A DNA stretch of 64,000 nucleotides from assembly GCA_030674185.1 (NCBI GenBank), contig CM060312.1, positions 62,872,578-62,936,577 on the forward strand, written 5' to 3'. The position numbers were made by a program, and so were the translations under genes. Positions 10,058 to 19,769 of the stretch are shown here, piece by piece. Under the pieces are notes generated by a model, which ran no database searches, was not told the DNA's origin, and worked only from the letters and a program-made list of their open reading frames with translations. Origin of the DNA: Monoplex corrugatus. Lineage: Eukaryota > Mollusca > Gastropoda > Littorinimorpha > Ranellidae. Position 1 is the first letter of the stretch, and every line of letters starts with the position of its first letter.

Positions 10058-10796
10058 CTAGAATGAACTCCCTTCATCCTCATTATAAGCACATTTTATC
10101 ACCACCACCACCATCATCATCATCACTAGCACATCCACGTACCAAAACCCCACCCATTTCCCTTCTTCACCTTTTTTCAAACTATTTGCCTTTTCCTCTT
10201 TGGCCTTGTGTGGTATACAGGGCACGGATAGGAGGTGGAGGCAGAGGGAATAATTTGATCAGCAATTCTTTTGTCTGCAGAGCTAGCACCTTGCTGCTGG
10301 CCCCAGAATCTGGTGTTTATCACTCGGCCAGCCCAGGGTGACGATAATTTCATCAGGGTCTCACGATCAATGGCCTGCCTTCACCATTTGGACAAGCGGG
10401 AGAGAAGCCTGTCCAAGCATTTTCGCAAAACTGGATGCACGCCTGCCTTCTATAAAACCAAAGCTCCGAAAAGGGAGTTTCCGTATGTAAATTTCAAACG
10501 TAGTTACATCAGTTACACTGAGCCGTTGTTGTCTCCGAATGAACCTGGCCTTGTTCAGAATGGGCATGAACGGTTGGGTGGGCTGGTCGGGTCGTGAAGG
10601 GTGTAACACCCTGAAAATATCAAGACCCAGCCTGCCTTCTGTGTTGGGGGGGGGGGGGGGCGGTAAACGCTGTGTGCACTGACTGTTCTGACCCTGAAAT
10701 CTGCCACGTTTTGAACATATCAAGAACAAAACTTTTCCCCCTCCGTCTGAAGGAAATGAGATAACTATTTTTCATATGCGTGGCGCTCACACTGGA
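10058..10796. other. Unassigned
   Basis: Includes a CCA/CAT patch (10098-10127) and a G-run (10645-10660). The open frames on both strands (up to 120 codons) overlap each other and lack recognisable motifs. I do not support a gene. Confidence 0.5.
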
Positions 10797-10977
10797 CAGA
10801 GCAGCAGGGAAGTTTCAGTCTTTTTTACCCAATTTTTTGTACCTGGTGTTTGTTTGTTCGTGATCTTAAATTTGACAAAGGCCAGTTGACCGAAAATTTG
10901 CGCCTGTCTTGTCTTATTGTATTGAATACGCGTTCTTATTCTTCTTTCGTGTTTTTTTCTGGTTCCATGTAATGTAA
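10797..10977 (+). mobile_element. P-family repeat, single (non-palindromic) copy
   Basis: One arm of the palindromic family at 15579-15966: AGCAGGGAAGTTTCAGTC, GTACCTGGTGTTTGTTTG, then the hairpin GGCCAGTTGACC, then CGTTCTTATTCTT and TTTTTTTCTGGTTCC. It stops after GGTTCC and so lacks the 3' tail present in the 15.6 and 21 kb copies. Confidence 0.7.
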
Positions 10978-11399
10978 ATATAATCTTGTGATGTGTCATA
11001 TTGTATTATGTTAAATTAGTTCTTAATATTATTTTGCATTGCACTTGTTTTTCGTCACATGGAAATTTTCCACGGTGCAAAATCTGCAAAGAGCATAATT
11101 GTACTGTATGCAATAACACATTTCGATTTTCCTTGTCTGTTTGTATTATTGTTTGCATATTGCAGCTGTTTTAACTATTCTTTTTACTGGGTAAGATCTG
11201 GGTTCTACGTCTATAATGCATATATGACCTCCTGTTATAGTTTCCTAACCTCTTCAGTGTGGACTAGGGTAAGAGTAATGTCTAAAGACTGAAATAGATG
11301 AATAAATCAAAGGACAAATAAAGGAATAAAACAGTAAAGCAATTCCATATTCATTTGTCGTTATTTTTTCTTCAAGTCTCCCAGTTATTGTAAAAAATA
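10978..11399. other. Unassigned, AT-rich
   Basis: No supported feature. Confidence 0.6.
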
Positions 11400-11439
11400 T
11401 ATATGCGAGTATATATGCGTGTGTGTGGGTGTGCGCTGG

Positions 11440-11458
11440 ATGAGAGAGAAGAAGAAGA

Positions 11459-11546
<88 letters not shown>

Positions 11547-11548
11547 GC
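11440..11548. repeat. (GAA)n/(GA)n microsatellite
   Basis: AGA triplets followed by about 60 bp of GA and GACA. Confidence 0.93.
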
Positions 11549-11716
11549 TTTGCCTCAGCAGCCATGAATAAATGGTTATTTAACAATGTTTGTCACTGGC
11601 ATGGTGAATGTATTAACTGGACTGAAAGCGTCCTTCATGTACGCATATCACAGAACTTCACGATGAAGGAAACGTGTAAAGCCACAAATATTCAGCAGTA
11701 GCTTAATGTAATATGT

Positions 11717-13428
11717 CGACTGACAAACTGTATTCTCCAAGTATTTCACCAAAAAAATACAAACTCTTCGTGACAGGCTTGACAGGACACCCTGTCAACC
11801 ATGCCCACCTGACCCTTCCTTCTCTGACACACCTCTTACTACTTTTACCCCAGTCTCACAAGAACAAATTCTCAACACAATCAGATCCATGTCGTTCAAA
11901 ACCTGCGAACTGGATCCTCTTCCATGTTCTCTCTACTCCGACTGTCTCCCTACTCTCCTCCCATTCATCACTGACATCATCAACACTTCTCTTCAAACTG
12001 GAACTGTCCCAGATTCTTTCATGTCTGCTATTGTTCGCCCTCTCCTCAAGAAATACAATTTAGACCCAAATGAACTGAAAAATTACCGGCCTATCTCTAA
12101 TCTCTCTTTCTTGTCAAAACTCCTTGAAAAAGTTGTCCTCAACCAGTTGAACTATCACCTGTCTGCCAACAATCTCCTCAATCCTTTCCAGTCAGCCTAC
12201 CGCCAGTGCCATAGCATTGAAACTGCCCTACTGCACATTTTTGGCATCTCTGACATTGCTCTCTTCTGGTTCACTTCATATCTATCAAACAGAAAACAAA
12301 CTGTTCTCATCAATGGCACTTACTCTCAACCTGCATACCTGACCTGTGGTGTTCCACAAGGATCTGTCCTTGGCCCTGTTCTTTTCACTCTTTACACCTC
12401 CCCCCTGTCCACCATCATCAACTCCCACTCTATAAAACACCACTTCTATGCTGATGACACCCAACTTCAAGACAGTGACTCACCTGACAATATACAGCGC
12501 CTCTTGACTCGCACCACTGACTGTTACTCGGACATTAAGAACTGGATGACATACAATAAACTTCAGCTTAACGACGACAAGACAGAAGCTATCCTCATTG
12601 GCACCCGTCTGAAACTTTCTCAGCTGCCTCCTCTTTCTCTCCCATTATGTAACACATCAGTCCCAATTTCTGATTCAGCTAAAAACCTTGGTGTCTGCAT
12701 TGACTCTACCCTCTCCATGAACAACTTTGTTTCTCAAACTGCCAGATCTTGCTACTATCATCTCCATCGTATAAGCCTAATCAGGAAGTATCTCTCTGTC
12801 GAAACAACTGCAAAACTCGTTCTCTCCTTCATAATGTCTCGCATTGACTATTGCAATTCACTCCTGTCTGGTCTTCCTGCCTCCACCATTCACATCCTAC
12901 AGCGCATTCAAAACAATGCTGCACGCCTTGTACTCAAAAGAAAAAAGCTGACCACATATCTCCTCTCCTGGCACAACTTCACTGGCTCCCTGTATCAAAG
13001 CACATACAGTACAAACTAGACACCATGTGCTACAAAAGCCTCAATAACGCAGCCCCCGATTACCTGTCAAGCCTACTTGAGATCTATGTTCCCTCACGTA
13101 CCCTCTGCTCTGCCTCCGATCCTCTGACTTTTCGCTTTCCACGCACTAAGCTCAATACCTATGGTCCACGAGCCTTCTCTGTTTCTGGTCCACTCTCCTG
13201 GAACAAACTTCCTCTCTCAGTCCATCAGCAACCTACTTTTGTCTCCTTCAAGTCTGCTCTCAAAACTCATCTTTTCTCCTCTGCATAAAACCCTGACCTC
13301 ATTCAACCCCCTCTGCAGCCTGTCTCCACTCGGAGGGGAATCACATTGTAATATATAATTGTATCTAATATGCTCTCTTTAATTTTCCATTGCTTTTATT
13401 CTTTCTCCCCATTTATAGCCATTCGTGC

Positions 13429-13521
<93 letters not shown>

Positions 13522-13620
13522 TGTGTGTGTGCCTGCGTGCGTATGTGTCTGTTTCAGCGCTTAGATTTGATTTTATCAAGATTTTGCGCTATATAAATAT
13601 TGTAATTATTATTATTATTA
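11717..13620 (+). pseudogene. Decayed CR1/L2-type LINE: RT fragment, C-terminus and 3' UTR
   Basis: The frame is readable from about 11717 (FSKYFTKKIQTLRDRL), before the longest open frame at 11889-13019. Visible RT pieces are LKNYRPISNLSFLSKLLEK, then GVPQGSVLGPVLF (motif B) and FYADDTQL (motif C). Between ALLHI and FGISDIALFWF (about 12231-12250) roughly 40 residues are missing, including motif A with its catalytic aspartate, so the enzyme is dead. Near 12940 an extra base in an A-run shifts the frame. The C-terminus continues in another frame (LLAQLHWLPV ... FKSALKTHLF) to a stop near 13288. The 3' UTR ends GCGCTATATAAATATTGTAA plus an (ATT)n tail, typical of CR1/L2-group LINEs. A (TG)n has grown inside the UTR. 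Confidence 0.85.
13431..13545. repeat. (TG)n microsatellite inside LINE 3' UTR
   Basis: About 110 bp of TG between the LINE stop codon and the conserved GCGCTATATAAAT end. Confidence 0.95.
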
Positions 13621-15246
13621 CAAACACATGGATTATTCGTATACACTGTTTGCTCTACGTGTCGTATCGTAATGGCGTTTTGATTTTAGTCAGTAATATT
13701 TCTAGTTTGGTTATTGCGGCAACTATTGCTTCTAAAGAAGAAGACAAATCAGACAAAGAATGATAAGAAGCCAGAGGAAGTGAAGGAAGAAAAAGAGGAG
13801 GAGTCATGTGGACAAATAAAAAATGATAACTGTAACGATGACGACGACGTCAACGATAACGACGACAACAACAACAAAAAACATCATCAGAAGCAGCTGT
13901 AACAATAACAGAAAAAACAATAGCAAAAATATCTTGATCAATATTGTAAGTCCCAGCAAGCCAACCCAACCATACAACCAACCAAATGTATAGTCAACAT
14001 AGGCATATATGCTATAGGCAGCTTGCCCTTGATGTCTGATGTATTCATCTTTGAGGTGAGGATTAAGGGCTATGAGTTTTTACCAACACGTGTTAATGTT
14101 TCTGTGATGATGTTTTGATGTTTCTGAAGTAATACTTTCAAATGAAGGTGATTTAAACGTTTGCTTTTAAGGCGTTTTTGGTTTGATAGCACTGAAATAC
14201 TTATCATCAGCAGGACCATCAACATTAATTGAAATGGAACTGGAAATCCGATTTATTGATTATGCATATTTTGTAGAATAGATTGGAAGACGTGTCCACT
14301 TAGCTAGTATGCTTTGGAAATTAGCTCAGAGTGATGCACAGAAAATGTCAGGAAAGTACCCATTGAGATTTCTTAGTCTGTGAATGAGTCTACCAAAGAA
14401 TGGACACAGAAAATGACAAAGCAAATTGAACCATTGACATGCGATGTTTCTGAAATGAAGTGATCTACATATATACATAGAAAGTTGATACAGCAATCTA
14501 TCTTGTGCTCTTTAATGACCGGCAGAATGGGAAAGGGAAATACACAGCGTGCTGGGCTATATCACTTATCTGCCCACCTCCATTCTTCATTCGCTATTGT
14601 TCTGAAGCCATCGCAGCACAAAACAATTTCCGAATTGTGATCAAACACTCAAAAAAATGGAATGATTTACGACCACTACTGGGAAAGCAACAATTTGGTC
14701 CAGAAATGAAGAAAGAAAGAAACTTTACCCGCAAATAATTCAGAAGGGAAGTCACTCCCGCGACATGGTCGCCTCCCTTCGGTCCGCCATTCCAGATTAC
14801 GTCTGAACTGAAGTTGTCTGTAAGGACTGACAGGCTGGGAGAATCTGCAACAGCGAGGAATGACTTATTGCGATCGCTTTTTTCTGTTGGATCAATTACA
14901 GGGAAATCACCTTCCGTTCCGCTCAAAGAAGAAATACAGTATTGTTCTTGGAACCAGCCAACCATCAGGTGCCTGTGACACCATACAAATGGATTCTTCC
15001 ACTGGGGGCAAAAGAGTTGCATCAGATGAATGAGAGTAAGCTATCCAATTCTTTGCGCTATTTCCTTTTAGTTACTTGAAAGAGATAGCCCGTCGGAAAA
15101 CACTAACAGCTTTATGTTCATATGCTTTATTTCGTGAAAATTGTCACAATTCACATCATTGACTTTGCCCATATGAGCAGCACTTTTAATACAGGCATTA
15201 CACGCTTTTATTATATATTGATCTCTCTCTCTCTCTATTTCTGGTG
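13621..15246. other. Unassigned 1.6-kb interval
   Basis: No recognised repeat or gene. Around 14505-15020 there is a stretch of more balanced composition with overlapping open frames on both strands (77 and 142 codons). Neither carries a motif I recognise, and the minus one has no clear partner exon. Confidence 0.5.
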
Positions 15247-15262
15247 TTGTGTGTGTGTGTGT

Positions 15263-15325
<63 letters not shown>
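15247..15325. repeat. (TG)n microsatellite
   Basis: About 78 bp of TG. Confidence 0.95.
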
Positions 15326-15326
<1 letters not shown>

Positions 15327-15578
15327 ACCTATGTGCCTGTCTGCAAACACCCATTTCTTATCTTTCCATCTCATTCGCAAATGAAATGGATGTCACGATA
15401 TAATTCTCATCACCCTGTGATAATAATGAAATCGACTCCGTCGTTTTTCTAGTCTAGCAAGAAAACGTCTGTGAGTGGAAATTCTTCTTGACATAAAAGG
15501 CAACACGAGGAAAACACTTGCTAAAAATACCTAGGAAAAATTCTCACGGGCATGATTATCTTAAGTCCCTATGGTGTC

Positions 15579-15966
15579 AGAAAAAAACACGAAAAACAAT
15601 AAGAACGTGTATTTAATACAAGACAAGACAGGCGCAAATTTTCGGCCAACTGGCCTTTGTCAAGCGTAAGATCACAAACAAACAAACAAACACCAGGTAC
15701 AAATATTAGGAGAAGAAGACTGAAACTTCCCTGCTGCTCCTTCCAGCGTGAGAAAAGGAACAGCAGGGAGTTTCAGTCTTTTTCTCCTAATTTTTGTACC
15801 TGGTGTTTGTTTGTTTGTGATCTTACACCTGACAAAGGGCAGTTGGCTAAAAATTTGCGCCTGTCTTGTCTTGTTGTATTAAATACACGTTCTTATTCTT
15901 TTTTCGTGTTTTTTTTCTGGTTCCTGTTCGCTTGAACGCGGGCAGTCATACTTGTTTTGGATTCCA
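15579..15966 (+). mobile_element. P-family palindromic element with 9-bp target duplication
   Basis: Two arms of about 160 bp are inverted copies of each other (15580-15742 and 15755-15922), separated by only about 12 bp. A 44-bp unpaired tail (GGTTCCTGTTCGCTTGAAC ... TTGTTTTGGATTCCA) follows. TATGGTGTC occurs directly on both sides (15570-15578 and 15967-15975), marking a target-site duplication. Each arm contains GACAAAGG(C/G)CAGTTGGC. There is no coding capacity. An inverted duplication plus a single tail recalls Penelope-like or twin-primed retro-insertions. That classification is inference. Confidence 0.7.
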
Positions 15967-16117
15967 TATGGTGTCGTCAGAGAAAGTCCTTCAGCACCAC
16001 TGCAGTACAAAAGTTTATTACAGAAGATGGTACACGATAAAGTCAGAACTGCACATGCTGTTTTGATTAAAGTCCACCAAACAGGCTGTAAATTGCTTCC
16101 TGTGCTGGTCCTGTGTG

Positions 16118-19100
16118 ATGGTTTGCTCTGCAAAATATTACATGTACCAGTTGGAATTTCCGTGTGCGTGTGGAAGGAGATTCACCACCAAACGCGGCAT
16201 GAAGATCCACAGGACAAAAATGGGCTGTTTGAAGACACATACGAACCAGCAGCAGCGCACTGCGATAGCAGGTGAGACGTTGGATGACCAAGGCCAGGAA
16301 TTAAACCATAGTGCCAAGGACATCCACGCTGACGGTTCTGATGCGGATTTTGCACAAGCTCTTAACGCCAAACGTGGAAAACTCAATTTGCCGCCTGCCG
16401 GTGCAAAAGAACAATGGGAGAAATTAGATGAGGAACTTGTCCTTAAGCTGAATGCGCTAATAGGGAACAGTACGCTGGAACACAAACTTGACACATACGG
16501 AGACATCATATACTCTATCTGCAGGGACACTTATGGAGTGAAGCAGCCAAAGACAAAAACGCCTCCCCAGAAATCCAGAAGACAGCAACAGATGGAGAGC
16601 ATCCGGAGGGAGAAAAGGAAGCTTAAAAAGCGAATGAAAACTGCCTCAGAATTCGAGAAGCAAGGGCTCCTGGAACTCTGGAAAGATCTGAAGGCCAAAC
16701 ACAATGCTCTCAGCAAAGTGGAATCAGCAAGGCGAAGAAAGAGCAAAAAGAAGAAGACTCAAGATCGTTTCTTCAAAGATCCCTTTGACTTTGCAAGAAA
16801 GCTGTTTGAACAACCCAAATCAGGGACTCTCACAGTGGGCAAGGAAACCCTAGAGCAGCATCTCAGGGAAACATATTCCGATTCTCAGCGCGAGGCACCA
16901 CTTGAAATCCAAAATCTGGTTTGGCCTGCAGCGCCAGAAGGAAAATTCAATAACAAACCACCAACACTGGATGAAGTGAAGAACGTAGTAAAGAAAGCCA
17001 GAGCCAAGTCAGCACCTGGACCAAACGGAATACCATACCTGCTCTACAAGAAATGCCCAAAAGTGCTCGAGTGGCTCCACAAGATGATTCGATCAGCATG
17101 GAGGAACCAGAGGATCAGCGACCAATGGATGAGAGCTGAAGGAGTGTACATTCCGAAGGAGCAGAACTCCAGCAGCATCAATCAGTTCAGGCCAATATCA
17201 CTTCTGAACGTCGAGGGGAAAATCTTCTTCTCTGTTATGGCAGCAAGATTGACAAAATACCTGACTGAAAACAAGTATCTGGATATGTCAGTCCAAAAGG
17301 GAGGCATACCAGGAATGCCTGGATGCTTGGAACATGCCACGTTGATTTGGGATGCCATCCAAAAAGCAAGAACAGAGAAGAGAGACATTGACGTAGTTTG
17401 GCTTGATCTGGCGAATGCATATGGATCAGTTCCACACGATATGATCCAGCTGGCTCTTGAAATGTATCACATCCCAGAAAACATCCGAACAATGCTGAGG
17501 AAGTATTTCCAAGGGTTCTCAATGCGGTTCTCTACCAAAGAATACACCACGGACTGGATAGACCTAGAGGTGGGCATTGCAATGGGCTGTGCAATCTCTC
17601 CCATACTGTTCGTGTTGGCAATGGAAGTCATCTTGAAAGCTGCAATGAAGAGTTCAGGTCCAGTGAATCTGGGAGATGGATACCAGATGCCTCCTCTGAA
17701 AGCTTTCATGGATGACACAACAGTCTTGTCCACGGATGAGGAAGAGACACACCAAATCATAAAGCAGCTGGATGAGCTGGTGGCCTCTTCAAGAATGAGG
17801 TTCAAACCTAAGAAATCCCGAAGTCTCTCACTGCGAAAAGGAAAAGTGGCAGATTCAGTCAAATTCATGGTAGCCAACCAAGCCATCCCCACTGTCACAG
17901 AAGAGCCAGTAAAAAGTCTCGGAAGATGGTATGATGACTCCCTGAAAGACACACAAAGGGGATGTGAAACCAAGCAAACAGCAGAAGAAGGCCTGAAGAA
18001 AATAGATAACTGCGGACTGCCAGGCAAATACAAAGTCTGGTGTCTACAGTTCATGCTGATACCAAAGCTGCTGTGGCCACTGCTAATCTATGACATTTGC
18101 ACCAGCACAGTCGAAGCAATGGAAGCCAAAATCAACAAATACACAAGAAAATGGCTCGGTGTCCCACCTGGTCTCACTGATGTTGCATTCTACTGTCGTC
18201 AAGCAATGCTGAAGCTACCTCTGAAATCCATAGTGGAGGAATACAAAGTTGGAAAAGCAAGACTGTTGAGCATGCTGGAGGAATCGGAGGACAATATCGT
18301 GAGAGCAGTTCATCCAAAGCTGAGAACTGGCAGAAAGTGGAAAGTCCAAGAGGCTGTAAACAATGCCAAGAGAAACCTCAGCATCAAAGAAATAATTGGA
18401 CACACGCAAACCAACAGACAGGGACTGGGAGCAACAAAAATGCAGTGGTGGTCCAAAGCCAAAGGGAAGGAAAAAAGAGACATGATCATACAGGAGTTGA
18501 AGGAAGAAGAAGATGTCAAAAGAGTGCAGAAGGCAGTCCAGCAAGGTCAACAGGGGCAATGGACAACATGGGACAGTGCACTCCAAAGAAGTCTCAGCTG
18601 GAACGATATGTGGCACATGGCTCCTCTAAGGATAAGCTTCCTCCTCAGATCTGTATATGACCTGCTCCCCTCGAATGCAAACTTAGTGAAATGGGGGAAA
18701 GCAGACGACCCAGCATGTCCGCTCTGTCAGAAGAAACAAACAGTGGAACATGTCCTAAGCTCTTGCAAAGTAGCGCTAGCCCAAGGAAGGTATACATGGA
18801 GGCACAACCAAGTTCTGAAAGTGATCACAGATGTGGTTAGCGAAAAAACCATGACCCCAAACGCACCAATTGCTATGACAACGTTCTACAAAGCAGGAGG
18901 GAAACAGGTCTGGCCCGAAAGGGCTATGACAACCAGCACATTGCCAAAGGGTCTTCTGGATGGAGCAGTCGACTGGGAGTGTACAGCAGACCTCCCAGAG
19001 TGGAGAAATTACCCAGATGTCATCAGCAAGACAGGCATGAGACCAGACATCGCTCTCCACTCTGACTCCTCGAAACAAGTGATTCTGATAGAACTCACTG

Positions 19101-19384
19101 TGCCATACGAAAGCAGAATGGAAGAAGCACATATCTACAAGACCGAAAAATACGCCGGTCTTGCCAGCACCCTGAAGAAAGCAGGTCTGCGGGTCAAAAT
19201 CTTCGCCATAGAGGTCGGGGCAAGAGGGTTTGTGGGCACCTCCGCTTATGATCTCATGAAACAACTCGCCATTTCTGGGAAGAAGAGGACTAGAGCCCTT
19301 AAAGTGATGGCAGAGGCAGCAGAAAGGAGCTCAAGCTGGATCTGGGCAAGGAGGAACCAAAAAAGTGAACTTCATAAGGATTAA
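16118..19384 (+). CDS. LINE polyprotein: zinc finger, reverse transcriptase, CCHC knuckle, restriction-like endonuclease (1088 aa)
   Basis: This single ORF should bind target DNA, nick it and copy the element's RNA. Translation is taken from the ATG at 16118; an in-frame stop lies at 16064-16066. Residues about 17-40 hold a C-x-C...H...C finger (CACGRRFTTKRGMKIHRTKM), like the N-terminal DNA-binding fingers of R2-type elements. A basic segment follows at about 155-175. The RT spans about 300-560: RPISLLN near 357, motif A WLDLANAYGS near 425, GCAISPILF near 490 and FMDD near 530. The knuckle C-x2-C-x7-H-x4-C is near 866. The endonuclease motif RPD-x14-E is near 975-992. The FMDD box is unusual but both catalytic aspartates are present. 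No stops or frameshifts are seen, so the protein may be functional. Confidence 0.9.
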   Translation: MVCSAKYYMYQLEFPCACGRRFTTKRGMKIHRTKMGCLKTHTNQQQRTAIAGETLDDQGQELNHSAKDIHADGSDADFAQALNAKRGKLNLPPAGAKEQWEKLDEELVLKLNALIGNSTLEHKLDTYGDIIYSICRDTYGVKQPKTKTPPQKSRRQQQMESIRREKRKLKKRMKTASEFEKQGLLELWKDLKAKHNALSKVESARRRKSKKKKTQDRFFKDPFDFARKLFEQPKSGTLTVGKETLEQHLRETYSDSQREAPLEIQNLVWPAAPEGKFNNKPPTLDEVKNVVKKARAKSAPGPNGIPYLLYKKCPKVLEWLHKMIRSAWRNQRISDQWMRAEGVYIPKEQNSSSINQFRPISLLNVEGKIFFSVMAARLTKYLTENKYLDMSVQKGGIPGMPGCLEHATLIWDAIQKARTEKRDIDVVWLDLANAYGSVPHDMIQLALEMYHIPENIRTMLRKYFQGFSMRFSTKEYTTDWIDLEVGIAMGCAISPILFVLAMEVILKAAMKSSGPVNLGDGYQMPPLKAFMDDTTVLSTDEEETHQIIKQLDELVASSRMRFKPKKSRSLSLRKGKVADSVKFMVANQAIPTVTEEPVKSLGRWYDDSLKDTQRGCETKQTAEEGLKKIDNCGLPGKYKVWCLQFMLIPKLLWPLLIYDICTSTVEAMEAKINKYTRKWLGVPPGLTDVAFYCRQAMLKLPLKSIVEEYKVGKARLLSMLEESEDNIVRAVHPKLRTGRKWKVQEAVNNAKRNLSIKEIIGHTQTNRQGLGATKMQWWSKAKGKEKRDMIIQELKEEEDVKRVQKAVQQGQQGQWTTWDSALQRSLSWNDMWHMAPLRISFLLRSVYDLLPSNANLVKWGKADDPACPLCQKKQTVEHVLSSCKVALAQGRYTWRHNQVLKVITDVVSEKTMTPNAPIAMTTFYKAGGKQVWPERAMTTSTLPKGLLDGAVDWECTADLPEWRNYPDVISKTGMRPDIALHSDSSKQVILIELTVPYESRMEEAHIYKTEKYAGLASTLKKAGLRVKIFAIEVGARGFVGTSAYDLMKQLAISGKKRTRALKVMAEAAERSSSWIWARRNQKSELHKD

Positions 19385-19399
19385 ATTCCCTACAGATGA

Positions 19400-19482
19400 T
19401 GTGTGCCCCGTTAGCACATTGGTAAAACCGCGTACCGCAGTTCTGAAGCGCAGAATCGCCCAGGTTCGATCCCCGGCGTAGG
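19400..19482 (+). repeat. tRNA-like segment at LINE 3' end
   Basis: An A-box-like TTAGCACATTGG (19411-19422) and a good B-box GGTTCGATCCC (19463-19473) lie 40 bp apart, normal spacing for internal RNA polymerase III promoters. The T-arm can form (CCAGG with CCCGG, one mismatch). The acceptor stem does not pair well, so it is tRNA-derived rather than a working tRNA gene. An A-run follows immediately. The same junction occurs in copy A. It could be a captured SINE head used as the LINE 3' end, or a targeted tRNA-like site. Confidence 0.65.
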
Positions 19483-19500
19483 AAAAAAAAAAAAAAAAAA

Positions 19501-19628
19501 TAGACAACAGCAGAAGGGCATCCAGGAGTCATGACCTGGATGTGGCCCGGCCCCCGAGAGTGTAAGGAATTCAGGGCCGAAACACTTGTCTAAAGGGGGT
19601 TACTTCTCTGAAGACCTTCTGTTGTCTA
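19501..19628. repeat. Foldback segment after the LINE A-run
   Basis: The outer arms TAGACAACAG(C)AGAAGG (19501-19517) and CCTTCTGTTGTCTA (19615-19628) are inverted repeats with one bulge. Inside lies a perfect hairpin, CATCCAGG with CCTGGATG, around 19520-19541. The body (AGAAGGGCATCCAGG) recalls the body of tRNA-derived SINEs, so this may be the rest of a SINE whose head is the tRNA-like segment. Confidence 0.5.
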
Positions 19629-19769
19629 GCTCTCCCTAGAGTTTCTTTCTACCTTTCTACCATGTATTGCACTGTCTCTTTCCTTTTTTCCCTTTGATTA
19701 TCCATACAGATCACGAATACTCCTACGTACTGCCAAATTCGCTCATGACATGAAACAAGTTCCCGGCGA

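Larger units (their letters stand above)
15976..19500 (+). mobile_element. RLE-type non-LTR retrotransposon, copy B (longest)
   Basis: The 5' limit must lie right of the P-element target duplication at 15967-15975 and left of the ORF start, so it is placed only approximately. The element comprises a short 5' UTR, one large ORF (16118-19384), a short linker, a tRNA-like segment (19400-19482) and an A-run at 19483-19500. The nucleotide sequence is nearly identical to copy A across their overlap. I could not identify a target-site duplication. The sequence after the A-run starts TAGACAACAG and I see no clear copy of it at the 5' side. Confidence 0.85.

Noticed and set aside
14594..15022. 142-codon minus-strand frame as a possible gene
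   Set aside because: No recognisable motif, overlapped by an open plus-strand frame, and no supporting neighbour.
19577..19611. CGAAAC and CTGAAGA near 19577 and 19605, read as a permuted hammerhead
   Set aside because: The helices needed between the two motifs do not form in either order.
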